Shown one piece after another: positions 1-6,579 of a stretch of 42,502 bases of DNA; positions within the stretch are counted from its first letter, which is position 1, and the number at the start of each line of letters is the position of its first letter. Where the stretch lies: IMG/VR virus record IMGVR_UViG_3300008517_000084, positions 1 to 42,502 of that record, one strand, 5' to 3'. The notes under the pieces were generated by a model. It saw nothing but the letters and a program-made list of their open reading frames with translations, did not search any database and was not told where the DNA came from. The DNA is from a virus. A program made the translations under genes and the position numbers.

Positions 1-134
1 AGCATCGCCGCGAGTTCGGTCATAGCTACGAGCGGTTCTGCATGAACGGCCACGGGTTCTTCGCTAGAGAGCTTGTGCCGTGCCCGGTTTGCGGCATGTC
101 GCTGAGCATGGCCAACCGACAGGACTTCGGTTAA
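1..134 (+). CDS. C-terminal end of a small Cys-containing protein (partial)
   Basis: The reading frame is open from the left edge (first full codon at 3) and stops with TAA at 132-134, so only the last 43 residues are visible. The fragment contains FCMNGHGFF followed by VPCPVCGMS, that is Cys, His and a CxxC pair, which suggests a small zinc-binding fold. The next gene starts 16 bases after the stop, so this is probably the upstream member of the same transcript. The family is not recognised and the start lies outside the window. Confidence 0.55.
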   Translation, partial: HRREFGHSYERFCMNGHGFFARELVPCPVCGMSLSMANRQDFG

Positions 135-149
135 GGAAGGGAGCCTGAA

Positions 150-410
150 ATGGCAAAGAAAACAGAACAGCCCAAGAGACAGGCCCCCCGATTCAAGATC
201 GGCCAAAAGGCGATGCACGTCTACACGTTCGGGGACGTGACAATCGTAAGGGACGTGAGCAGCGAGCAGGATGGAACGCTGTACGAAATCCGGGACAGGC
301 ACGGGTGCGAGTTTGTAGCCGCAGACTGTGAACTCGAACCCCTCCCCGACCCCAGAGAGCGGAGACATCGTCATGCCCAGCACGACCGTCACCTATCGAG
401 TGGTTTCTGA
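150..410 (+). CDS. Hypothetical small protein (86 aa)
   Basis: ATG at 150 follows a purine-rich site (AAGGAAGGGAG, 134-144) at good spacing. The N-terminus is basic (MAKKTEQPKRQAPRFKIGQ), followed by a short beta-rich stretch (VYTFGDVTIVRDVSSEQDGTLYEI) that resembles the SH3-like or KOW-like folds common in small phage proteins. The last 12 codons overlap the next gene in another frame and are Arg/His-rich (RERRHRHAQHDRHLSSGF), so the tail may be poorly conserved. No function can be assigned. Confidence 0.6.
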   Translation: MAKKTEQPKRQAPRFKIGQKAMHVYTFGDVTIVRDVSSEQDGTLYEIRDRHGCEFVAADCELEPLPDPRERRHRHAQHDRHLSSGF

Positions 411-651
411 GAACGTCGCCGAACTTCTCAAGCATTTATGCCAGGCCCACATAAATTTCCAGGTGCGGTGGGAGGCTCGGTTTCGCTCCGCTTCTGGGGA
501 AGTGATGGATGGGTCGGGCGGAGTGGTCTCGGATGATTTCTCTACCAAAGTCACCCATTGGGAAACGGGTTGGACAGGGATCGCTGCCCTGGTCACTGTC
601 CCCCTGAAATACCGTATACTCCTGTCCCAGTTTGGGGAGCCATTAACGTGA
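373..651 (+). CDS. Hypothetical small protein (92 aa)
   Basis: ATG at 373 is preferred over an in-frame GTG at 328 because it follows a purine-rich stretch (AGAGAGCGGAGAC) and starts a normal-looking protein (MPSTTVTYRVVSENVAELL). It overlaps the previous gene by 38 bases. The product is a soluble alpha/beta protein without cysteine clusters or membrane segments. The stop TGA at 649-651 overlaps the GTG start of the next gene. The family is not recognised. Confidence 0.55.
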   Translation: MPSTTVTYRVVSENVAELLKHLCQAHINFQVRWEARFRSASGEVMDGSGGVVSDDFSTKVTHWETGWTGIAALVTVPLKYRILLSQFGEPLT

Positions 652-896
652 CCAACGCCATGTTCACAGCACTGACGACGACTCGACTCGGCCTAACCGG
701 CGAGTACGACGATCCTCGTACTGAGGCCCTCAAGCACATGGCCTGGCTGCAGCAATTCCGGGATGATGAGTACCCCTGTCCCATCTCGGTCGTATCCCTG
801 TCTGGGGAACGGTACGTGGTAAAGGCTGTCGGAGTAGCAACACAAGCGTTTGTGCCAATTGGCGACGTGAAAAACTTGATACGGGAGGAACATTGA
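648..896 (+). CDS. Hypothetical small protein (82 aa), GTG start
   Basis: The start is read as GTG at 648, which overlaps the previous stop as GTGA and follows GGGGAG at 634-639; ATG at 660 is the alternative. The protein (VTNAMFTALTTTRLGLTGEYDDPRTEALKHMAWLQQF and onward) has an amphipathic N-terminal half and a beta-strand region SVVSLSGERYVVKAVGVATQAFV, then a short Asp/Glu/His end. The stop shares one base with the next ATG (TGATG). It belongs to a tightly coupled early gene string. No function is recognised. Confidence 0.6.
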   Translation: MTNAMFTALTTTRLGLTGEYDDPRTEALKHMAWLQQFRDDEYPCPISVVSLSGERYVVKAVGVATQAFVPIGDVKNLIREEH

Positions 897-1027
897 TGAC
901 ACCCCTTCTGATTATGGCGTTTCTGGGGGTCATGGGATTAGCTCTGCTGACCCATAACCCATTACTTTTCTGGCTCTCGTACATCTCCCTTTGGGTTGCT
1001 GCTATTGTCAACTGGTGGGACAGCTAA
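896..1027 (+). CDS. Membrane micro-protein (43 aa)
   Basis: ATG at 896 overlaps the previous stop (TGATG), and GGGAGGAA at 883-890 is a strong ribosome site. The 43 residues are almost entirely hydrophobic: MTPLLIMAFLGVMGLALL, then THNPLLFWLSYISLWVAAIV and NWWDS. This can form one long or two short membrane helices with a Trp-rich interface at the end. TAA is at 1025-1027. Translational coupling and the fit between neighbours support it despite its size. A role in the host envelope (exclusion, depolarisation) is possible but only inferred. Confidence 0.6.
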   Translation: MTPLLIMAFLGVMGLALLTHNPLLFWLSYISLWVAAIVNWWDS

Positions 1028-1053
1028 GAGGAAGCCACTAAGGACGACTAATT

Positions 1054-1449
1054 ATGCCTGAAGAAGACTACTACCCGATCAAATACGAATGCGTATATGC
1101 ACTCGAACTGATTCAGGAGATGTTCCAAATCGCCCGCGACTCCGGCTGCCTTCATGTAGTGTGGGATTTGCTATCGGCAGGCATTCGAGGGCCAGATGCG
1201 TCATCTACACGTATGTCGCCAGCGGCAGGATTGAAGACAACGTACACAGCCCCCCTCCGGCGGGTACTCCTGGGGCCTGTTTTGGGTTCCGGCCTACCTG
1301 CGGAAGTGAGCCCCTGCACAGTACGAGAAGCACACGACCGCTTGATGGAAGCATTCAGCAAGCTCTCCCCGAACGACCACTTCGGGTACCACATGCGGGT
1401 CGCAATCGGACGGCTACGGCTGGCAGCACCGACGAAAAAATCCGTCTAG
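1054..1449 (+). CDS. Hypothetical protein (131 aa), possibly frame-disrupted
   Basis: ATG at 1054 follows AAGGACGAC. The first 45 residues (MPEEDYYPIKYECVYALEL...) and the last 40 (VREAHDRLMEAFSKLSP...) look like normal protein with helical propensity. The middle third is low in structure and rich in Pro, Gly and Ser, while the other two frames over 1170-1310 look more protein-like there. This could mean overlapping genes, a ribosomal slip, or an indel at a run of six C (1250-1255). The gene ends nine bases before the -35 of the promoter of the next gene. Confidence 0.4.
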   Translation: MPEEDYYPIKYECVYALELIQEMFQIARDSGCLHVVWDLLSAGIRGPDASSTRMSPAAGLKTTYTAPLRRVLLGPVLGSGLPAEVSPCTVREAHDRLMEAFSKLSPNDHFGYHMRVAIGRLRLAAPTKKSV

Positions 1450-1457
1450 TTTTTGCC

Positions 1458-1486
1458 TTGACAGATTCGGAATTGTATGCTACAAT
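1458..1486 (+). promoter_or_regulatory. Sigma70-type promoter P1 with extended -10
   Basis: TTGACA (1458-1463), a 17-base spacer and TACAAT (1481-1486) preceded by TGC make a near-consensus extended -10 promoter. The flanking words TTTGCCTTGAC and GTATGCTACAATAGA recur almost exactly at the second plus-strand promoter at 7072-7100. Expected transcription start is near 1493, only about 11 bases before the ATG at 1504, so the ribosome site (GAGGA, 1494-1498) sits at the very 5' end of the message. Confidence 0.85.
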
Positions 1487-1503
1487 AGATGAAGAGGAAA
1501 TCA

Positions 1504-1836
1504 ATGAGCGTGAAACAACGGCGGCAAAGCTCTGACCCAATCACAAGTAGGCGGGCCGAGGAACGGCGAAATCGTCTGTGGTATAGGCACAGACTCCGGG
1601 TAAAGGACTATGAAGCCCTGTTCCGGGCCCAGAACGGGTGTTGTGCTATCTGCGGCAGGGAGATACGCTCCTACCAGGAAGCAAAATCCCCCCGGCAAGC
1701 GTGCGTAGATCACGACCATCAGACCGGAAAAGTACGGGCGTTGCTCTGCCCAAGTTGTAATCGGGGCTTGGGCCAGTTTTCAGATAGCCCTCGACTCCTG
1801 CGTAAAGCGGCAACGTATCTTGAGTATCATAGCTAG
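1504..1836 (+). CDS. Recombination endonuclease VII-like HNH nuclease
   Basis: The 110-residue protein has the endonuclease VII (T4 gp49-like) His-Me finger pattern: zinc pairs CAIC (C47/C50) and CPSC (C82/C85) flank the catalytic VDHDH (residues 68-72), followed by TGKVRALLCPSCNRGLG and QFSDSP. Family members cut branched DNA and resolve junctions before packaging; smaller HNH relatives can be homing nucleases. ATG at 1504 is preferred over 1489 because GAGGA lies five bases upstream and 1489 falls inside the promoter. It has its own promoter and a long hairpin directly after its stop. A second family member lies at 29078-29515. Confidence 0.88.
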   Translation: MSVKQRRQSSDPITSRRAEERRNRLWYRHRLRVKDYEALFRAQNGCCAICGREIRSYQEAKSPRQACVDHDHQTGKVRALLCPSCNRGLGQFSDSPRLLRKAATYLEYHS

Positions 1837-1911
1837 CTTGGTGGTAGGTCGGATGAAACAGACCAATCCGGCCTTCGGAAGCTGCTGATAACATTCGGCC
1901 TACCAGCCAAG
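1836..1911 (+). other. Long imperfect inverted repeat, probable structured RNA
   Basis: Arms 1836-1855 (GCTTGGTGGTAGGTCGGATG) and 1892-1911 pair over 20 base pairs with one bulged base and two G-T wobbles. The loop is 36 bases and contains a smaller CTTCGGAAG hairpin. It fills the gap between the HNH nuclease stop and the next ribosome site. No T-run follows, so it is not a standard terminator; an RNase III-type processing site, an mRNA stabiliser or a small RNA are possible. Confidence 0.65.
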
Positions 1912-1927
1912 CATAAGGGAGAAACCG

Positions 1928-2029
1928 ATGGGTTGTTTGGATTTCGGAAATCCGTGGAACGTTTTGGCAACGCTCTTCGGAGTGGGTGTCGGCCTTCTTC
2001 TTATTCAACTGGCGAAAAGGAAGGGATAG
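1928..2029 (+). CDS. Membrane micro-protein (33 aa)
   Basis: ATG at 1928 follows AAGGGAGAAACCG, a strong ribosome site, and TAG is at 2027-2029. The peptide is MGCLDFGNPW, then the hydrophobic segment NVLATLFGVGVGLLLIQLA and a basic end KRKG: a single membrane helix with positive residues on the likely cytoplasmic side. The ribosome site of the next gene (AAAAGGAAGGGA) overlaps its end, arguing for coupling. Function unknown; it resembles the micro-proteins at 896-1027 and 3183-3296 only in size and topology. Confidence 0.55.
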   Translation: MGCLDFGNPWNVLATLFGVGVGLLLIQLAKRKG

Positions 2030-2034
2030 AACCG

Positions 2035-2421
2035 ATGGGACTGAAACGACAGTACCACCGCCCGCAAGTCCGAGATATTGGGCCTCAGTACGGCCACCGG
2101 CTCGTCCAGCCATACAAGCCCAGCTACTTCGACCACGCCTGGATTGGCTTCCTGGCGGTGTGGCGAAGTCTGTTCCACAAACGCCCGAAGGGAGACGCCG
2201 GGACGATCCGGGGCGGCAAGCATCCGCCGAGGAACAAGCCCTGCCCTTGCGGCTCCACTCTCAAGTACAAGAAGTGCTGCGGAACAACCCCGGCATTGCA
2301 ACGACACTGGATGCTTGATCTACTCAAGCGGCGGGTGGCGAAACGCCAAATGAGGTACCTCGATTCCAACGGGGAATACCTCGACTACGAAGGGGAGGCA
2401 CCATGTTCAACGGACGGATAG
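2035..2421 (+). CDS. SEC-C motif zinc-binding protein
   Basis: The 128-residue protein carries PCPCGSTLKYKKCCG (C70, C72, C81, C82), the SEC-C zinc motif known from the C-terminus of SecA and many small proteins. In SecA this motif binds SecB and ribosomes; free-standing SEC-C proteins are mostly uncharacterised. The N-terminal part has a basic, aromatic stretch and YFDHAWIGFLAVWRSLF, which might be an amphipathic helix. ATG at 2035 lies six bases after the AAGGAAGGGA site. A role in host protein export or translation is only inferred. Confidence 0.75.
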   Translation: MGLKRQYHRPQVRDIGPQYGHRLVQPYKPSYFDHAWIGFLAVWRSLFHKRPKGDAGTIRGGKHPPRNKPCPCGSTLKYKKCCGTTPALQRHWMLDLLKRRVAKRQMRYLDSNGEYLDYEGEAPCSTDG

Positions 2422-2642
2422 CACCGGTCGTTGTGGAAACTGACGTTCCTGACCGTGGGGGTGGCGGTTACATCTACAGTGTGGTTTGGGGGAGTTTCGA
2501 GATAGAGATTCCTCGTGGCCCTTCCTGTCTGCCTCCGACGAAGAAACAGGCAAAGGCACACGCTGCCCGCTTCCGTCGCAAACTTCGCTCGGTGTTTGAT
2601 CGGGGAGTTTCATTCGGTTCTGGACGAAAAACCAATTCGTAG
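2403..2642 (+). CDS. Hypothetical small protein (79 aa)
   Basis: ATG at 2403 follows GGGGAGG and overlaps the SEC-C gene by 19 bases. The protein begins with beta-strand-prone sequence around a GGGGY turn (DVPDRGGGGYIYSVVWG) and ends with a basic helix (KKQAKAHAARFRRKLRSVF), a layout seen in small nucleic-acid-binding proteins. No family is recognised. Confidence 0.5.
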   Translation: MFNGRIAPVVVETDVPDRGGGGYIYSVVWGSFEIEIPRGPSCLPPTKKQAKAHAARFRRKLRSVFDRGVSFGSGRKTNS

Positions 2643-2652
2643 GGAGACACTC

Positions 2653-3183
2653 ATGGCTCGTAAAGAATCCATCAAGGCTGTTAAGGCCAGGGCTGGGAAG
2701 GACATTCGGGACTTGCTCTTCTCATTTGCTCGGCTCTATCGGGGCCGAAACGTGCAGTTGGTGAAGTTCTTCCATACCCTTGCCGAACGAGTGACCCCAG
2801 CAACGGCCTACCTCTTCGACGCTGGGATGTACGAGGAAATGGTGCCGGAGAAAGGCTCCCTCAGGCCGAGGTTCTCCGATGTGCTAAGGCACGAGTGCAT
2901 CCGGCTGGTTACAGACTACTGGACTCTTGAACGAGAGGATGACCCAGGCGTGTTGGACGTACGACTTGCGATGATGGTTGGGATTCTCAGAGACGTGGCC
3001 CCCCTTGCCGATCCGATACAGGTGTATTCTACCACGGGTGACGCAGTTCAAGGGTACCGATTCGATACCACACTCTCCACTAAGCTGTACGCCCGACTCC
3101 GTGCGATCAAAGAGAAGCCCGTGCCCAAGAAAACACCACCGATACCGGATCGTCCGCTGAAGGGCACTGACGGAGGGGTGTGA
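2653..3183 (+). CDS. Hypothetical alpha-helical protein (176 aa)
   Basis: ATG at 2653 follows AGGGAGACAC. The sequence (MARKESIKAVKARAGKDIRDLLFSFARLYRG...) is mainly helical, with an Arg/Lys-rich N-terminus, a central segment RHECIRLVTDYWTLERE and a Pro/Lys-rich C-terminus (KKTPPIPDRPLKG). It contains no recognised catalytic motif. TGATG couples it to the following membrane micro-protein. Confidence 0.6.
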   Translation: MARKESIKAVKARAGKDIRDLLFSFARLYRGRNVQLVKFFHTLAERVTPATAYLFDAGMYEEMVPEKGSLRPRFSDVLRHECIRLVTDYWTLEREDDPGVLDVRLAMMVGILRDVAPLADPIQVYSTTGDAVQGYRFDTTLSTKLYARLRAIKEKPVPKKTPPIPDRPLKGTDGGV

Positions 3184-3296
3184 TGAAGTTCTGGCAGTAT
3201 TGGAACCAGTTTGTATCCCTCCTAGCTATTTGGGTTCTTATTGCAATAGCTCTTGGACTAATAGTGTGGTCCATCTGGGACCACTGGCGGAGATAA
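3183..3296 (+). CDS. Membrane micro-protein (37 aa)
   Basis: ATG at 3183 shares a base with the previous stop, and TAA is at 3294-3296. The peptide MKFWQYWNQFVS continues into LLAIWVLIAIALGLIVWSIW and ends DHWRR: one strong membrane helix, Trp-rich at both interfaces and with a basic end. The tight coupling on both sides supports it being real. The function is unknown. Confidence 0.6.
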   Translation: MKFWQYWNQFVSLLAIWVLIAIALGLIVWSIWDHWRR

Positions 3297-3300
3297 CGTC

Positions 3301-3831
3301 ATGCCAAAGGGAAGAAAGACCTGTCCTGAGTGTAGGGAGCCAGTGCCATGCCGTCTAAAAATCTGCACAAACTGCGGGCACGATTTCTACGGGAACTCCA
3401 AAAAAGACGGAGGGAAGCCCTCGCCGAAATGTGGGCACGACTCTTTGAAGAAACCACCGCAGAAAACTTCTGCAACGAGCCCTCCTGTCTTCGACACTTC
3501 GGCAACCCGATCTTCCAGGGTAGGCGGCTCGCCATCCGCGAAGTCCCCCCCTCCGATGCCCACTCGATCTCCCCCGCCGATGCCAAAGCGATCACGCAAC
3601 TCTGCAAAGCCCTCCAAGCAAGGATCGAAGAAGCCCTTCCTAGTGGTGTCGGCAACGGATGCCCGGAAAGTGCAACTGTTCCGGAAGGCTCTGGGGGTTG
3701 CCCTCAAGAACGCAGATGACACTGGTGGCCTCTACTCTGCGTTCCTGGAAGTGAAAGAAGGGACTCTCCAAGTGGAGGTTCAAACCCTCTCTGCTGATGC
3801 CCTTCACGCTCGGGTACACAGGAAGAAATGA
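3301..3831 (+). CDS. Zinc-ribbon protein with Ser/Pro-rich linker
   Basis: The N-terminus has two CxxC knuckles, TCPECREP (C8/C11) and ICTNCGHDF (C22/C25), a typical zinc ribbon. Residues about 35-110 are a low-complexity Lys/Ser/Pro linker with repeated SPPPMP units. The C-terminal 65 residues (VVSATDARKVQLFRKALGVALK...) look like a compact folded domain. Its stop overlaps the ATG of the DNA polymerase (ATGA), so it is probably co-translated with it and may be a polymerase or template accessory protein (inference). The linker overlaps another reading frame with better coding character at 3348-3719. Confidence 0.6.
   Translation: MPKGRKTCPECREPVPCRLKICTNCGHDFYGNSKKDGGKPSPKCGHDSLKKPPQKTSATSPPVFDTSATRSSRVGGSPSAKSPPPMPTRSPPPMPKRSRNSAKPSKQGSKKPFLVVSATDARKVQLFRKALGVALKNADDTGGLYSAFLEVKEGTLQVEVQTLSADALHARVHRKK
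3348..3719 (+). CDS. Nested overlapping reading frame (123 aa)
   Basis: This frame lies wholly within the zinc-ribbon gene. ATG at 3348 follows GGGAG at 3336-3340. Its product (MPSKNLHKLRARFLRELQKRR, then AEMWARLFEE and ADAKAITQLCKALQARIEEA) looks like ordinary helical protein. Its codons favour C or G in third position, as do neighbouring genes, whereas the zinc-ribbon frame here is a Ser/Pro linker. Either both frames are used or one is an accident of composition. It could also be a -1 continuation of the zinc ribbon, but the A6 run at 3400-3405 is not an ideal slippery site. Confidence 0.35.
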   Translation: MPSKNLHKLRARFLRELQKRRREALAEMWARLFEETTAENFCNEPSCLRHFGNPIFQGRRLAIREVPPSDAHSISPADAKAITQLCKALQARIEEALPSGVGNGCPESATVPEGSGGCPQERR

Positions 3832-5879
3832 ACACCGATTGGGTAAACATCCTGAAGGGCATCGGTTACCCAACCGATGTGTGTGTCCTCGACTTCGAGA
3901 CCTACTTCGACAAGGACTACACTCTGTCGAAAATATCTACTGTCGAGTACCTCGCCGACCCCAGGTTCAGCATCGTCGGTCTGGCTGAACTCCTGGTTCG
4001 CGGGGATGCTCCGCATGTGAGTCTGTCCGCTGCCAGTAAGTTCTGGGCGGAACGGGAGGGGGCGGCTGGCTGGCTCCGGTGGTTGCAAGAACGCTACGGA
4101 CAGAACTTCGAGGGCCTCACAGTTATTGTACAGAACGCTCTGTTCGATGTGACCATTCTCAAACGGGAGTTCGGTATTCGCCCTCGCTTTGTAGTAGATA
4201 CGAAGGATTTGGCGAACTACGTTTACCCTGGTTTCCCTAACCGCCTGAAGAATCTGTGCGAGCGACTTGACCTCAAGGCTAAGGGCGACACGAAACAATT
4301 CCTCGGGTACAATTGGGTACGTCACCCCATTGGAACTGCCGGGGGAGGGCTTATTTCGATGCCCAAGTTTTCTCGCCCCATGTCCGATGCTCTGAAGCAA
4401 CTAGAGATTGAGTACGCCTGCAACGATGCGGAACGGGAGTTCGAGGTCTTCACGATCCTCTTGCCCCAGGTCTCTAACCCGGCATTCGAGTTGGCCCTTG
4501 CCTATCACACACATGGCCTATTCGTCGAGCCCAAGATCGGCCTGGACTTCAAGCTCGCTGATGAGATCGTCGAGGGGATGAAGCACGAACTCGTTATTCT
4601 GCTGGCAGAAGCAGACTGCTCTGTAACAGAAGCTCGGAGCGATAAACCATTTCGTTGTCTGTTACAAAGTGCTTTGGGGAACGAAACCCTCCCCTTGAAA
4701 GCAGGAAAGAAGAAGGTGATTCTCGCCCTTGCCAAGACTGACCCGCAGCGAGAGCAGATGCTTCACCACTCGAACGGAAAGGTTCGAGCCTTAGTTGCCG
4801 CTCGAATCGGGGCGAAGTCCTGGCCGCTCCACATCAAACGAGTCAAGAGCATGATCGCTCAGGCGAAGGCAAGTGGGGGGCGGCTGCCCATCGGCCTGAA
4901 GTATTACGGTGGTCATACTGGTCGCTGGTCTGGAACAGAGGGGATCAACCCTCAGAATTTAGGGGCACGTTCAGAACAGGCACTCATCAATAAGGTACGT
5001 AACATACTGGTGCCCCCTGATACGGACCACATTTTCGTTATCTCTGACGCTGCACAGATTGAAGCCCGCGTAACAGGATGGATCGCCGAGGACGAAACTC
5101 TAGTCCGGATGTTCGCTGAGAAGCGACTAGTGTACTGCGAGTTCGCAGCCGGGGCAACGGGGAAGCCGATTACCCGCAAGGCGTCCTCCGCTGATCCGGA
5201 GCCGATCCGCAAGTACCTAAAGTTCTGGCGGTCCTTCGGCAAGGTCGGTGTACTTGGTTGCGGCTACGGAATGGGTGGAAAGAAACTCCAATCGTATGGG
5301 AAGAACGTCTATAAGCTCGATCTGTCACGGGAACTCGCAGACAAGGCGGTGAGCCACTACCGCAAGACGTTCCCTGGTGTCCCGAAGTTCTGGCGGCGAT
5401 TGGAACGGGCATTCATCTTCGTAACGAGATATCAGCATGAGACGATGGCTGTCGGACGATTATTATTATACCGGAACGGCCCGGCTACTGTCATCGTTCT
5501 CCCAAACGGCCGTGAACTCTTCTACTACGGAGCCGACGTAGCTCGTTTGCCTGACAAACACGACCGCATACGAGACGCAATCTGGTGGCCGCACCCAATG
5601 GAACCCAGAACAGTTTGGGCCTGGGGCGGTTTCCTGACCGAGAACGTGGTCCAAGCTATTAGTCGAGACATACTAGGCGAGGCCATTCTGGCTACTGAAC
5701 GTGAACTTCACTATCCTGTCGTTCACCATGTCCACGACGAGATAATCGGACTGGTGGAAAGGGCTTCTGCAGAGTGGGCCTTGGAAGTCCAGACGGAGAT
5801 ACTTGGTCGCCAACCCGAATGGGCGAGCGACTGCCCTCTTGATGCGGAAGGTTTTATTGCTGAGAGGTATGGCAAATGA
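3828..5879 (+). CDS. polA: Family A DNA polymerase with 3'-5' exonuclease
   Basis: The 683-residue replicative polymerase copies the phage genome. The exonuclease motifs are present: LDFETYFD (D22, E24), NALFD (N103, D107) and YACND (Y196, D200). Polymerase motif A is SDAAQIEAR (D407), motif B runs from R468 through K472 to Y480-G481, and motif C is VHDE (H636, D637, E638). There is no 5'-3' exonuclease domain, as in T7-type enzymes. The residue matching E. coli Phe762 is Leu476. ATG at 3828 overlaps the previous stop; its own stop overlaps the next ATG. Confidence 0.97.
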   Translation: MNTDWVNILKGIGYPTDVCVLDFETYFDKDYTLSKISTVEYLADPRFSIVGLAELLVRGDAPHVSLSAASKFWAEREGAAGWLRWLQERYGQNFEGLTVIVQNALFDVTILKREFGIRPRFVVDTKDLANYVYPGFPNRLKNLCERLDLKAKGDTKQFLGYNWVRHPIGTAGGGLISMPKFSRPMSDALKQLEIEYACNDAEREFEVFTILLPQVSNPAFELALAYHTHGLFVEPKIGLDFKLADEIVEGMKHELVILLAEADCSVTEARSDKPFRCLLQSALGNETLPLKAGKKKVILALAKTDPQREQMLHHSNGKVRALVAARIGAKSWPLHIKRVKSMIAQAKASGGRLPIGLKYYGGHTGRWSGTEGINPQNLGARSEQALINKVRNILVPPDTDHIFVISDAAQIEARVTGWIAEDETLVRMFAEKRLVYCEFAAGATGKPITRKASSADPEPIRKYLKFWRSFGKVGVLGCGYGMGGKKLQSYGKNVYKLDLSRELADKAVSHYRKTFPGVPKFWRRLERAFIFVTRYQHETMAVGRLLLYRNGPATVIVLPNGRELFYYGADVARLPDKHDRIRDAIWWPHPMEPRTVWAWGGFLTENVVQAISRDILGEAILATERELHYPVVHHVHDEIIGLVERASAEWALEVQTEILGRQPEWASDCPLDAEGFIAERYGK

Positions 5880-6172
5880 CCGCAAAAGAACAAGAGAAAC
5901 TGTTCGCACGAATGATGAGAAAGTGTGGTGACCACAAAGAGTACGCCAGTGGGTACGTACATGGAGTATTCGATGAGTCCACTGGCCGCCCCGCACCGAA
6001 TCCGATCATACGCCAACGTGCGAAGGGGGGTGACCGTCCGACCGACGACCCGTACGCCTTTGCCTATATGCTAGGTTTCATCGACGCATACGGCGAGGAT
6101 GCCTTCGAGCGGCCGTGGGGCACGGGCTATAGCTGGTATCGTCCACACCTACGATATATGTGGTGGCTATAA
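5876..6172 (+). CDS. Hypothetical protein downstream of polymerase (98 aa)
   Basis: It is coupled to the polymerase by ATGA at 5876. The sequence begins with a charged helix (MTAKEQEKLFARMMRKCGDH) and ends in an aromatic stretch with several Trp and Tyr (WGTGYSWYRPHLRYMWWL). Motifs such as YASGYVHGVF and YAFAYMLGFIDAYGED recur in short unclassified phage proteins. No function is recognised. Confidence 0.6.
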   Translation: MTAKEQEKLFARMMRKCGDHKEYASGYVHGVFDESTGRPAPNPIIRQRAKGGDRPTDDPYAFAYMLGFIDAYGEDAFERPWGTGYSWYRPHLRYMWWL

Positions 6173-6579
6173 TGCACTTCTCACCCCAAGAATGGCTACA
6201 AATACGGGCGGCTCTAACTCTGTGGTTGGAGGTCACCACCAAATCCCGTGTTCATCCAATTGAACACCCAGCCGTACAGAGACTCTATACAAATACTCCC
6301 CATCCCCCGCTTAGTTCTGAGGATGTGCTTGAACTCATCGAACGCCCGTTCTACAAAGTCCCGCCGCCGGGAACAACTGCTTCGAGAGCAGCGGCGAAAT
6401 TGGGTGTACCTTCTGCTCGTTTGGCCCGGTGGTTAAAGCGGCATTGTGAACCCATTGATACAGTCGGGCCTTTCTTTCTCTGGTCCTGGCGGGACGTGAC
6501 AGACGGGGCGAAGGAACTGCGAAAGAAAACGAAGGCGTTCAAAGAGAGGTACGGACGATGGCACGCAAGCGTACGGTAG
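6172..6579 (+). CDS. HTH-containing hypothetical protein (135 aa)
   Basis: ATG at 6172 overlaps the previous stop (TAATG). Residues about 68-92 (PGTTASRAAAKLGVPSARLARWL) have the pattern of a helix-turn-helix, as in excisionase/MerR-like or homeodomain-like phage regulators. The C-terminus is a basic helix (KELRKKTKAFKERYGRWHASVR). It overlaps the VRR-NUC gene by 22 bases. A DNA-binding accessory role is likely but inferred; no regulated target is visible. Confidence 0.55.
   Translation: MHFSPQEWLQIRAALTLWLEVTTKSRVHPIEHPAVQRLYTNTPHPPLSSEDVLELIERPFYKVPPPGTTASRAAAKLGVPSARLARWLKRHCEPIDTVGPFFLWSWRDVTDGAKELRKKTKAFKERYGRWHASVR

Noticed and set aside
3400-3406. Programmed -1 frameshift at AAAAAAG joining the zinc ribbon to the nested frame
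   Set aside because: In the zinc-ribbon phase the site reads C-AAA-AAA, which re-pairs poorly after a slip, and the zinc-ribbon frame stays open with a domain-like end.
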